From assembly GCA_900753095.1 (NCBI GenBank), contig CAADXT010000095.1, positions 1 to 5,929 of the forward strand: DNA of 5,929 bases, written 5' to 3'. Below, piece by piece: positions 1-5,135 of this stretch. Below the pieces are notes generated by a model that saw nothing but the letters and a program-made list of their open reading frames with translations, was not told the origin of the DNA and searched no databases. Every line of letters starts with the position of its first letter. Positions within the stretch are counted from its first letter, which is position 1. This DNA comes from Eggerthellaceae bacterium. GTDB lineage: Bacteria > Actinomycetota > Coriobacteriia > Coriobacteriales > Eggerthellaceae. A program made the position numbers and the translations under genes.

Positions 1-136
1 GGAGCTCTGCCCCGAGCCGGTACAGCCTAAGGAAAAGGCTGAGAAGCCTGCAGCTAAGAAGGAAGCTCCTAAGAAGGAAGAAAAGCCTGCTGAGGAGCCA
101 AAGGCTGAAGAGGCAACCGAAGAGGCTGCTGAATAG
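1..136 (+). CDS. C-terminal tail of an unidentified protein (5' end outside window)
   Basis: The reading frame beginning at base 2 is open for 44 codons and stops at TAG 134-136. The visible tail starts ELCPEPVQPK and is then almost entirely Lys, Glu, Pro and Ala, with repeated KKEAP/KKEEKPAEEPKAEE-like blocks, so it is surely disordered and highly charged. Such tails occur on trigger factor, some ribosomal proteins and other nucleic-acid or chaperone proteins in high-GC Gram-positives. Trigger factor is my best guess, but the conserved body of the protein lies outside the window and nothing here proves it. The strong terminator 16 bases after the stop shows that this gene ends its transcription unit, which would separate it from a clpP/clpX partner if it were tig. 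That it is a real coding region rests on the codon pattern plus the properly placed terminator. Confidence 0.75.
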   Translation, partial: ELCPEPVQPKEKAEKPAAKKEAPKKEEKPAEEPKAEEATEEAAE

Positions 137-151
137 CATTTAGCTCACTTG

Positions 152-183
152 AAAGCGCCGTTCGTTTGAACGGCGCTTTTTCT
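152..183 (+). terminator. Strong intrinsic (Rho-independent) terminator
   Basis: A perfect 12-bp stem (AAAGCGCCGTTC at 152-163 with GAACGGCGCTTT at 168-179) closes a GTTT tetraloop (164-167). It runs straight into a five-T tract (177-181). It lies 16 bases after the stop codon of the upstream gene and ends that transcript. The A-rich 5' foot is short, so termination from the opposite strand would be weaker. Confidence 0.93.
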
Positions 184-259
184 ATGCCCTTAAATGGGTT
201 GGAGGAACGGGGCAGAGGTTGAGACAATTTAAAGAGCGAACGCTACTTTCTGCGTATCG

Positions 260-308
260 GCTTTGCCTACGCTAGGCTGTGCGCTAGCTTTGCCTCCGCC
301 AGGCTATG
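260..308. repeat. Tandem degenerate palindromic repeat (2 x 22 nt)
   Basis: Bases 260-281 and 287-308 match a common pattern, GCTTTGCCTmCGCyAGGCTrTG, with three differences over 22 bases and a period of 27. Each copy contains its own small palindrome. In the first, GCCTA and TAGGC flank CGC perfectly; in the second, GCCT and AGGC flank a slightly altered centre. The unit is too short and too few in number to call a known repeat family. Confidence 0.55.
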
Positions 309-384
309 CTGCGCCGAATGGGCAGCGTGCAGCCAGCGAACCTCGTTGGTTTTCCCTCCATTGTCTCCTCCGATTTTTCCTCCG

Positions 385-413
385 TTGGAATTTGCTTGCG
401 TTCAAACTAGATA
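385..413 (+). promoter_or_regulatory. Possible sigma-70-type promoter for the zinc-ribbon gene
   Basis: TTGGAA (385-390) and TAGATA (408-413) are separated by 17 bases, with an AT-rich tract after the second hexamer. The match to TTGACA/TATAAT is only moderate (4/6 and 3/6). If used, transcription would start near base 420 and give a leader of about 150 nt that includes the foldable segment at 495-558. Confidence 0.28.
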
Positions 414-494
414 AAAACCTTCCAATGTCGCACGGCATGCGAGCCTTCTGACGAAACCGAAACAGGTTCATGTGGTTGCAGTGCGTATGCAGAA

Positions 495-558
495 GCGCAT
501 CTGAGGCAGGGTTACTATTGATGCGCAGGATGAATGAAGCGAAGGCAAGAACTGCCTC
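495..558 (+). promoter_or_regulatory. Pseudoknot-compatible leader segment before the RBS
   Basis: GCGCATC (495-501) is perfectly complementary to GATGCGC (520-526), making a 7-bp stem with an 18-base loop. Within that loop, GAGGCAG (503-509) is perfectly complementary to CTGCCTC (552-558), which ends two bases before the Shine-Dalgarno of the next gene. This loop-to-downstream arrangement is the topology of an H-type pseudoknot. A regulatory role is inference from position and pairing only; no known riboswitch class was recognised. Confidence 0.3.
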
Positions 559-567
559 TAGGAAAGG

Positions 568-1002
568 ATGTGGCGCTCTATGGCGCGTTCTCAGGGCAAT
601 GGCCAATGGAAATACCGTATGGCTCAGTGGATGATGGGGCGCTACGGAATCGACCAGCTCACCCAGGCGCTCATGATCGTCGCCTGCGTGGTTATCCTCA
701 TTAATTTCTTCGCCCACTCGAGCATTCTTTCCACCGTTGCCTTGCTGCTTATGGGCTGGGGCATCTTCCGCTGCTACTCGCGCAATGTTCAAGGCAGAGC
801 TCGCGAATTGGCCAAATATCAAGAACTTATGGTGAAGCCCAAGGCATGGTGGCGCTTGACCAACAAAAAATGGACGAATCGCAAAACCACCCTGTATTTC
901 AAGTGCAAAGGTTGCGGTGCCGTCCTAAACGTGCCGAAGGGCAAGGGGAAGCTGCTGGTAACCTGCCCAAAATGTGGTACCAAGGTGGAGAAACGCTCAT
1001 AA
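568..1002 (+). CDS. Small two-helix membrane protein with C-terminal zinc ribbon
   Basis: The 144-residue product has a basic, polar N-terminus, two adjacent hydrophobic helices (about residues 31-48 and 51-68), a charged linker, and a C-terminal zinc ribbon. The ribbon has CKGC at C113/C116 and CPKC at C133/C136, around a NVPKGKGK loop. The sequence before the ribbon (KWTNRKTTLYFKC) resembles small zinc-ribbon membrane proteins annotated as hypothetical in Firmicutes and Actinobacteria. The topology would leave the ribbon on the cytoplasmic side if the helices form a hairpin, consistent with the positive flanks. The function is unknown; a scaffold or sensor role is only a guess. AGGAAAGG (560-567) serves as ribosome binding site, either for ATG 568 (AGGA four bases upstream) or for the in-frame ATG 580 (about 12 bases), so the first four residues are uncertain. 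It appears monocistronic: nrdD follows 236 bases later behind its own operators. Confidence 0.85.
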   Translation: MWRSMARSQGNGQWKYRMAQWMMGRYGIDQLTQALMIVACVVILINFFAHSSILSTVALLLMGWGIFRCYSRNVQGRARELAKYQELMVKPKAWWRLTNKKWTNRKTTLYFKCKGCGAVLNVPKGKGKLLVTCPKCGTKVEKRS

Positions 1003-1007
1003 AGCTC

Positions 1008-1026
1008 TTCTGCGTGTACCGCAGAA
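1008..1026 (+). other. Small perfect hairpin after the zinc-ribbon gene
   Basis: TTCTGCG (1008-1014) and CGCAGAA (1020-1026) form a 7-bp stem around TGTAC, five bases after the stop codon. No T tract follows, so it is not a typical intrinsic terminator. It may protect the 3' end or be a weak or Rho-assisted end signal. Confidence 0.4.
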
Positions 1027-1038
1027 TGGTCACCATCT

Positions 1039-1086
1039 AATCCACATAATGTGTTCGCATTTATTCTCAAACACTACATATAGTGT
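1039..1086 (+). promoter_or_regulatory. Tandem NrdR-box-like operators upstream of nrdD
   Basis: Bases 1071-1086 (ACACTACATATAGTGT) match the published NrdR-box pattern acaCwAtATaTwGtgt at all but one position. NrdR is the zinc-finger/ATP-cone repressor of ribonucleotide reductase genes and normally binds two boxes an integral number of helical turns apart. A weaker second copy lies at 1039-1054 (AATCCACATAATGTGT, 11 of 16), exactly 32 bp upstream, or about three turns. TATAGT (1079-1084) inside the proximal box could be a -10 hexamer, with TTCGCA (1054-1059) as a poor -35 at 19-bp spacing, so bound NrdR would block polymerase. Similarity, spacing and position ahead of nrdD all agree; actual binding is inferred. 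Confidence 0.82.
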
Positions 1087-1087
1087 G

Positions 1088-1127
1088 TTTTGATTCCGAG
1101 AAAAGTAAGCCGCTTGGAAAATCAAGG
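1088..1127 (+). other. Bulged stem-loop in the nrdD leader
   Basis: TTGATTCCGAG (1090-1100) pairs with CTTGG-AA-AATCAA (1113-1125) to give an 11-bp stem with one G-U pair and a two-base A bulge; two more G-U pairs can extend the base. The 12-base loop is A-rich. It sits between the NrdR boxes and the leader terminator. The CCGCT at 1110-1114 (loop/stem boundary) is also complementary to AGCGG in the 5' arm of that terminator (1158-1162), so the two structures could compete. No cobalamin-riboswitch B12 box or purine-riboswitch core was recognised. Confidence 0.45.
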
Positions 1128-1157
1128 GGTTAATTAAAGAAATCTTCGGCGTAATAT

Positions 1158-1186
1158 AGCGGTCGCTAGTTTGACGACCGCTTTTT
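1158..1186 (+). terminator. Intrinsic terminator inside the nrdD leader (possible attenuator)
   Basis: AGCGGTCG (1158-1165) and CGACCGCT (1175-1182) form a perfect 8-bp stem around a 9-base loop, followed directly by five Ts (1182-1186). It lies downstream of the NrdR-regulated promoter region and 52 bases before the nrdD start codon. It is therefore either a conditional attenuator for nrdD or the distal terminator of the preceding gene or of a short leader RNA of about 95 nt. A TATATT hexamer at 1218-1223 lacks a -35 partner and is too close to the ribosome binding site to be a convincing separate nrdD promoter. Confidence 0.75.
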
Positions 1187-1238
1187 GGCGTTTCTGCCCA
1201 TGGGCGGTTCGCTTGGATATATTTTGTTAGGGGAGCGT

Positions 1239-3461
1239 ATGAAGATCATCAAGCGTGACGGCTCCGAAGCCGTTTTCGATCTGAGCAAGATTGCCAACGC
1301 CATCAAGGGCGCAAGCGACGAATCGCCCGAAAGCGAGCGCCTCACTGCGCGCCAGATTGACTATGCTGCTCACAACGTTGCCGATGCCTGCGAGATGGCT
1401 GGCCATACGGTTTCCGTTGAGGAGATCCAGGACCTCGTTGAAAACGAGATCATGGCTCTTCAGAAGTTCGAAGTGGCTCGTCGCTACATCATTTACCGCT
1501 ACGTTCAGAACATCAAGCGCCAGTCCAACACCACCGACGACAAGATCCTTGCCCTCATCGAGTGCAACAACGAAGAGGTAAAGCAAGAGAACTCCAACAA
1601 GAACCCCACGGTGAACTCCGTTCAACGCGATTATATGGCCGGCGAGGTTTCCAAGGACCTTGCCACCCGTATCCTCCTTCCCGAAGATGTGGTGCGTGCC
1701 CACGAGGAGGGCATTATCCACTTCCATGATTCCGACTACTTCGCGCAGCATATGCATAACTGCGATCTGGTTAACCTGGAAGACATGCTGCAGAACGGCA
1801 CGGTAATCTCGGGCACGCTTATCGAGAAGCCGCATAGCTTCTCTACGGCCTGCAACATCGCAACGCAGATCATCGCCCAGGTGGCCTCAAGCCAGTACGG
1901 CGGCCAGTCCATCTCGCTTACGCACCTCGCTCCGTTTGTTGAGGTGAGCCGCAAGAAGATTCGGCGTGACGTTATTCGCGAGCTCAACGAAGTGGGCGTG
2001 GAGCCCTCTGCAGAGCAGCTCTCCCGCATCGTGGAAGCCCGTTTGCGCGACGAGGTGCGCCGCGGCGTGCAAACCATCCAGTATCAGGTGGTTACGCTGA
2101 TGACCACCAACGGCCAGGCTCCGTTCGTTACCGTGTTCATGTACCTGAACGAGGCGCGCTCCGAGCAGGAGAAGCACGACCTTGCCATCATCATCGAAGA
2201 GGTGCTGCGTCAGCGCTACGAGGGCGTGAAGAACGAAGAGGGCGTATGGATCACGCCTGCGTTCCCGAAGCTCATCTACGTGCTTGAGGAAGACAACATC
2301 ACCGAAGACTCGCCGTTCTTCTACCTCACGCAGCTGGCGGCCAAGTGCACCGCTAAGCGTATGGTGCCCGACTACATCTCCGAAAAGAAGATGCGCGAGC
2401 TGAAGCTCTCGAAGGGCGAAACGCCGGGCAACGGCGATTGCTACACCTGCATGGGATGCCGCAGCTTCCTGACGCCCGACCGCTCCGGCAACGGCTACAA
2501 CAACGTGGCCAACGCTGGCAACTACGAGCCGGGCAAGCCGAAGTACTACGGCCGCTTCAACCAGGGCGTGGTAACCATCAACCTGGTGGACGTTGCCTGC
2601 TCTTCCTATCGCGACATGGACAAGTTCTGGGCCATTTTTGAAGAGCGCCTGGAGCTGTGCAAGAAGGCGCTGATGTGCCGCCACGAGCGCTTGAAGGGCA
2701 CGCTTTCCGATGCTGCCCCTATCCTGTGGCAGTATGGCGCGCTTGCTCGCCTGAAGAAGGGCGAGCCTATCGACAAGCTTCTGTACGGCGGATACTCCAC
2801 CATCAGCCTGGGCTATGCGGGCCTGTACGAGTGCGTGAAGTATATGACCGGCAAGAGCCACACCGACCCCGAGGCAACGCCGTTCGCCATGGCGGTAATG
2901 CAGAAGATGAACGACAAGTGCACTGAGTGGAAGGCCGAAACCGACATCGACTTCAGCCTGTACGGCACGCCGCTCGAGTCCACGACCTACAAGTTCGCGA
3001 AAGCCTTGCAGCGTCGCTTCGGCACCATTCCGGGCGTTACCGACAAGGGCTACATCACCAACAGCTACCACGTGCATGTAACCGAGGAAATCGACGCCTT
3101 CAAGAAGCTCGAGTTCGAAAGCCAGTTCCAACAGCTTTCGCCCGGCGGGGCCATTTCCTATGTGGAAGTGCCCGACATGCAGGACAACCTCAAGGCGGTT
3201 GTGCGTGTGATGCAGTACATCTACGACAACATCATGTACGCCGAGCTGAACACCAAGAGCGACTACTGCCAGGAATGCGGCTACGATGGCGAGATCCAGA
3301 TCGTGGAAGACGACGGCAAGCTGGTTTGGGAGTGCCCGCATTGCGGCAACCGCAACCAGGAAAAGCTCAATGTGGCACGTCGTACCTGCGGCTATATCGG
3401 CACGCAGTTCTGGAATCAGGGCCGTACCGAGGAAATTCGCGATCGCGTATTACACCTATAG
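1239..3461 (+). CDS. nrdD: Anaerobic (class III) ribonucleoside-triphosphate reductase, large subunit
   Basis: NrdD reduces ribonucleoside triphosphates to deoxyribonucleotides in the cytoplasm under anoxia, using a glycyl radical. The 740-residue product is near the usual length (about 700-740). Residues 1 to about 95 form an ATP-cone allosteric domain beginning MKIIKRDGSE. C175 (HMHNCDLVNL) and C407 (MGCRSF) match the active-site cysteines, C407 being the expected thiyl radical. A zinc site follows (CQEC 677-680, CPHC 699-702). Near the end RRTCGYIGTQFW places the radical on G718. The extra C401 and C404 just before C407 are notable. ATG 1239 is chosen because AGGGGAG (1229-1235) precedes it and the ATP cone starts there. 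An in-frame TTG at 1185 would begin inside the leader terminator. Control is probably by NrdR and perhaps by attenuation. Its activase gene nrdG follows after 226 bases of palindromes. Confidence 0.98.
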   Translation: MKIIKRDGSEAVFDLSKIANAIKGASDESPESERLTARQIDYAAHNVADACEMAGHTVSVEEIQDLVENEIMALQKFEVARRYIIYRYVQNIKRQSNTTDDKILALIECNNEEVKQENSNKNPTVNSVQRDYMAGEVSKDLATRILLPEDVVRAHEEGIIHFHDSDYFAQHMHNCDLVNLEDMLQNGTVISGTLIEKPHSFSTACNIATQIIAQVASSQYGGQSISLTHLAPFVEVSRKKIRRDVIRELNEVGVEPSAEQLSRIVEARLRDEVRRGVQTIQYQVVTLMTTNGQAPFVTVFMYLNEARSEQEKHDLAIIIEEVLRQRYEGVKNEEGVWITPAFPKLIYVLEEDNITEDSPFFYLTQLAAKCTAKRMVPDYISEKKMRELKLSKGETPGNGDCYTCMGCRSFLTPDRSGNGYNNVANAGNYEPGKPKYYGRFNQGVVTINLVDVACSSYRDMDKFWAIFEERLELCKKALMCRHERLKGTLSDAAPILWQYGALARLKKGEPIDKLLYGGYSTISLGYAGLYECVKYMTGKSHTDPEATPFAMAVMQKMNDKCTEWKAETDIDFSLYGTPLESTTYKFAKALQRRFGTIPGVTDKGYITNSYHVHVTEEIDAFKKLEFESQFQQLSPGGAISYVEVPDMQDNLKAVVRVMQYIYDNIMYAELNTKSDYCQECGYDGEIQIVEDDGKLVWECPHCGNRNQEKLNVARRTCGYIGTQFWNQGRTEEIRDRVLHL

Positions 3462-3487
3462 TTACGCTGTTCTACGAACAGCGTAAC
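3461..3487 (+). other. Perfect 12-bp hairpin touching the nrdD stop codon
   Basis: GTTACGCTGTTC (3461-3472) and GAACAGCGTAAC (3476-3487) are perfectly complementary with a three-base TAC loop. The first paired base is the last base of the nrdD TAG stop. No T tract follows, so it does not look like an intrinsic terminator. A role in 3'-end protection or processing between nrdD and nrdG is inference. A second short hairpin (TCGCG/CGCGA around AGAGA, 3490-3504) follows at once. Confidence 0.7.
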
Positions 3488-3513
3488 GTTCGCGAGAGAC
3501 GCGATAGCGCTGC

Positions 3514-3613
3514 GACCCAGTCGGGCACCTTACCTTGCCATTCCAAGCAAGCTTGACGGGCAAAGCCCGTCTGGCGCATGCTTTCATGGCAATCTAAGGC
3601 ACCGGACTGGGTC
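3514..3613. repeat. Roughly 100-nt imperfect palindrome between nrdD and nrdG
   Basis: The ends GACCCAGTC (3514-3522) and GACTGGGTC (3605-3613) are perfect inverted repeats. Pairing continues inward in register: GG/CC, CCTTA (3528-3532) with TAAGG (3595-3599), TTGCCAT (3535-3541) with ATGGCAA (3586-3592), then after a one-base shift AAGCA (3545-3549) with TGCTT (3579-3583). It ends in a perfect apical stem, GACGGGC (3555-3561) with GCCCGTC (3565-3571), around AAA. The whole unit can fold into one long hairpin with small internal loops. Such architecture is seen in extragenic palindromic repeats, MITE-like elements and some structured RNAs. There is no T tract and no open frame with a ribosome binding site inside, and copy number cannot be judged from one window. 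Confidence 0.75.
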
Positions 3614-3687
3614 TTGCTGTATTTGTCGGCAAACCCTGAGTTCGTGTTTGCGATCTTGCGGTGAATGTCCGGTTGAAAGGAACCCCG

Positions 3688-4236
3688 ATGAACTACGCAA
3701 ACATCAAATACCGTGATATTGCCGATGGGGAAGGCGTGCGCACCACGCTGTTCGTCTCGGGCTGCTCGCATCATTGCAAGAATTGCTTTCAGCCGGAAAC
3801 GTGGAGCTTTTCCTACGGGGAAGAGTTCACGCCCCAGGTGGCCGAAGAGGTGCTGGCGACGCTCGACGACTTCTTCGTCGATGGCATAACGTTTTTGGGC
3901 GGCGAGCCGATGGAGCCGGAAAACCAACGCGGTTTGCTGGAGCTGGCGCGTGCTGCGAAAGCCGCGCACCCCGAAAAGACCATCTGGTGCTATACGGGCG
4001 ATGTGTACGAAGAGCTTGTCGACCCGGAATCGCCACGGCACACGGAGCACACCGATGAGCTGCTGGCTCTTATCGACGTGCTGGTCGATGGTCCCTATAT
4101 CGAGGATCTGCATGACATCACCCTGCGTTTTCGTGGCTCTTCCAACCAACGCGTTATCGATTTGAACGAAACGCGCAAAGCGGGCAAAGTGATGCTGTGG
4201 GAAGACGAGGCGGTGTACGCCACCCATTCCATGTAG
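3688..4236 (+). CDS. nrdG: Anaerobic ribonucleotide reductase activating protein (radical SAM)
   Basis: NrdG is the cytoplasmic radical-SAM enzyme that cleaves S-adenosylmethionine with a 4Fe-4S cluster to install the glycyl radical on NrdD. The 182-residue product shows the cluster motif CSHHCKNC (C26, C30, C33; CX3CX2C), the SAM-contacting GGEP at 71-74, and the family-typical DGPYIED and RGSSNQRVIDL segments (about 134-159). It is somewhat longer than the E. coli protein (about 154), mainly through the 103-130 linker and the C-terminal tail. ATG 3688 is chosen over the in-frame GTG 3661 because AAAGGAA (3676-3682) sits five bases upstream and the family begins with MNYANIKYRDIADGEGVR-type sequence. 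It follows nrdD on the same strand and is probably cotranscribed, though a stack of hairpins separates them and could lower its expression relative to nrdD. Confidence 0.96.
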   Translation: MNYANIKYRDIADGEGVRTTLFVSGCSHHCKNCFQPETWSFSYGEEFTPQVAEEVLATLDDFFVDGITFLGGEPMEPENQRGLLELARAAKAAHPEKTIWCYTGDVYEELVDPESPRHTEHTDELLALIDVLVDGPYIEDLHDITLRFRGSSNQRVIDLNETRKAGKVMLWEDEAVYATHSM

Positions 4237-4272
4237 CAAATTCGCAATTGAGCGGCCTGCGGAGCAATTTGC
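4236..4272. other. Inverted repeat between nrdG and ecfT
   Basis: GCAAATT (4236-4242) plus GC (4244-4245) pairs with GC (4264-4265) plus AATTTGC (4266-4272), giving a 9-bp stem with one bulged base and an 18-base GC-rich loop. It starts at the last base of the nrdG stop. There is no T tract, so termination is doubtful. It occupies most of the gap before the ecfT start and could hide or shape translation initiation there. Confidence 0.4.
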
Positions 4273-4295
4273 GCGCGCATGGCATACTTAACAGC

Positions 4296-5135
4296 ATGGC
4301 TTCAACGTTTTCCATATACCTTCCAGGCGCCACGCCCGTCCATTGTGCCGATGCTCGGGCGAAGCTTGTGCTGCTGTTGCTACTTTCAGTGGGAGTGTTC
4401 TTCGTCGGCACCTGGCGGGGGCTCGGCGTGTACGCCGTTGCCGTTGCGGCAGCGGTTGCCACGGCCCACATTCCCCTTGGGAGGATGGGCGCGCTTTCTC
4501 TTCCTCTGATAGTTCTTCTTGCTTTTATATGGGCCTGCAACGCGTTTGCGCTCGATGTCGGAAACGTTGCCCAATCGGGCTTCGGGGGCGTTTCGGCGGG
4601 GTTCGCCGAGGGGCTGCAGCCTTTTGCCTTGGTTGGCAGCTTCGGCTTCGTGCCGCAAGGCTGCATGTTCGCGCTGTTCTACGCGATGCGCATTCTGCTT
4701 ATCCTGTGGGCGAGCTTCGTGGTGTCGTTCACCACCACCGCAGAAGAGCTCACCGCGGCATTTTCATCGTTGCTGCGCCCGCTGCGCTCCGTACGTGTTC
4801 CCGTGGACGATGCGGCAACCATGCTCTCGTTGGCGGTGCGCTTCATTCCCCTAACCGCTGAAGAGCTGGCGCTGGTGCGCAAGGCCCAAGTTGCGCGCGG
4901 GGCGAAGCTGGAAAGCGGCAGCGTGTGGCAGCGCATCTTTTCCTATCGCACGGTGTTCATACCTTTGGTGGTGCGCTTGTTCCGCCGCGCTGATGCGCTG
5001 AGCGTCTCGATGGAAGCTCGCTGCTATGGCTGTGGTCGGCGAAGCAGCCTGCAGAAGCCTCGTCTGGGCGTGCGGCAAACGGTCGTTTTTTTGGCTAGTT
5101 CGGTAGTGCTGGTGGCGGTAGCGTACCTTCTGTAG
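4296..5135 (+). CDS. ecfT: Energy-coupling factor transporter transmembrane protein (EcfT/CbiQ family)
   Basis: EcfT is the membrane scaffold of ECF transporters: it links two cytoplasmic ATPases (EcfA1/EcfA2) to a substrate-binding S-component that imports a vitamin or metal. The 279-residue product begins with the typical amphipathic IYLPGATPVHCADARAK segment. It has hydrophobic helices near residues 23-38, 42-58, 66-84, 122-146 and 258-278, and a cytoplasmic helical region. That region carries both coupling-helix signatures, KAQVARGA (196-203) and MEARCYG (239-245), whose Ala-Arg pairs contact the ATPases. No ATPase or S-component gene lies beside it here; nrdG and eno flank it, so its partners must lie elsewhere and its substrate is unknown. 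ATG 4296 fits the family start but has no clear Shine-Dalgarno. In-frame TTG 4269 with GGAG at 4261-4264 is an alternative that adds nine residues; GTG 4197 overlaps nrdG and is unlikely. Confidence 0.93.
   Translation: MASTFSIYLPGATPVHCADARAKLVLLLLLSVGVFFVGTWRGLGVYAVAVAAAVATAHIPLGRMGALSLPLIVLLAFIWACNAFALDVGNVAQSGFGGVSAGFAEGLQPFALVGSFGFVPQGCMFALFYAMRILLILWASFVVSFTTTAEELTAAFSSLLRPLRSVRVPVDDAATMLSLAVRFIPLTAEELALVRKAQVARGAKLESGSVWQRIFSYRTVFIPLVVRLFRRADALSVSMEARCYGCGRRSSLQKPRLGVRQTVVFLASSVVLVAVAYLL

Larger units (their letters stand above)
182..567. other. Long non-coding stretch upstream of the zinc-ribbon membrane protein
   Basis: I find no convincing gene in these 386 bases. Open frames on either strand lack a ribosome binding site or a recognisable protein, and the minus-strand one is the mirror of the following gene. 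The visible content is a degenerate tandem palindrome (260-308), a possible promoter (385-413), and complementary segments close to the next gene's ribosome binding site (495-558). No tRNA-like T-arm or anticodon arm could be assembled by eye. The stretch could hold a long 5' leader or a decayed element. Confidence 0.6.

Noticed and set aside
304..822. Minus-strand open frame over the non-coding stretch and the zinc-ribbon gene
   Set aside because: Over 568-822 it mirrors the + strand membrane protein, and the remainder shows no domain or credible start signal.
1130..1137. TTAATTAA palindrome in the nrdD leader
   Set aside because: It is a short AT palindrome in an AT-rich leader, with no paired site or known operator match.
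1196..1205. GCCCATGGGC palindrome before nrdD
   Set aside because: A 10-bp GC-rich palindrome at this length is readily expected by chance, and its position suggests no specific function.
1185..1238. N-terminal extension of NrdD from TTG 1185
   Set aside because: It would start inside the T tract of the leader terminator and add 18 residues before the normal ATP-cone start. ATG 1239 has a good Shine-Dalgarno.
1887..3341. Long minus-strand open frame (484 codons) across nrdD
   Set aside because: It is the antisense mirror of a clearly real nrdD with G/C-rich third positions. The predicted protein is low in complexity (His/Val/Leu/Ala rich), has no recognisable domain and no ribosome binding site.
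2927..3556. + strand frame overlapping the end of nrdD and running into the spacer
   Set aside because: It is an Arg-rich out-of-frame translation of nrdD with no ribosome binding site; its 3' extension simply reads through the hairpins.
3661..3687. N-terminal extension of NrdG from GTG 3661
   Set aside because: The AAAGGAA ribosome binding site lies inside this extension and points to ATG 3688, where family similarity begins.
3472..4239. Minus-strand open frame covering nrdG and the palindromes
   Set aside because: It is a shadow of nrdG extended through the non-coding hairpin region, with no recognisable domain. The radical-SAM gene on the + strand explains the codon pattern.
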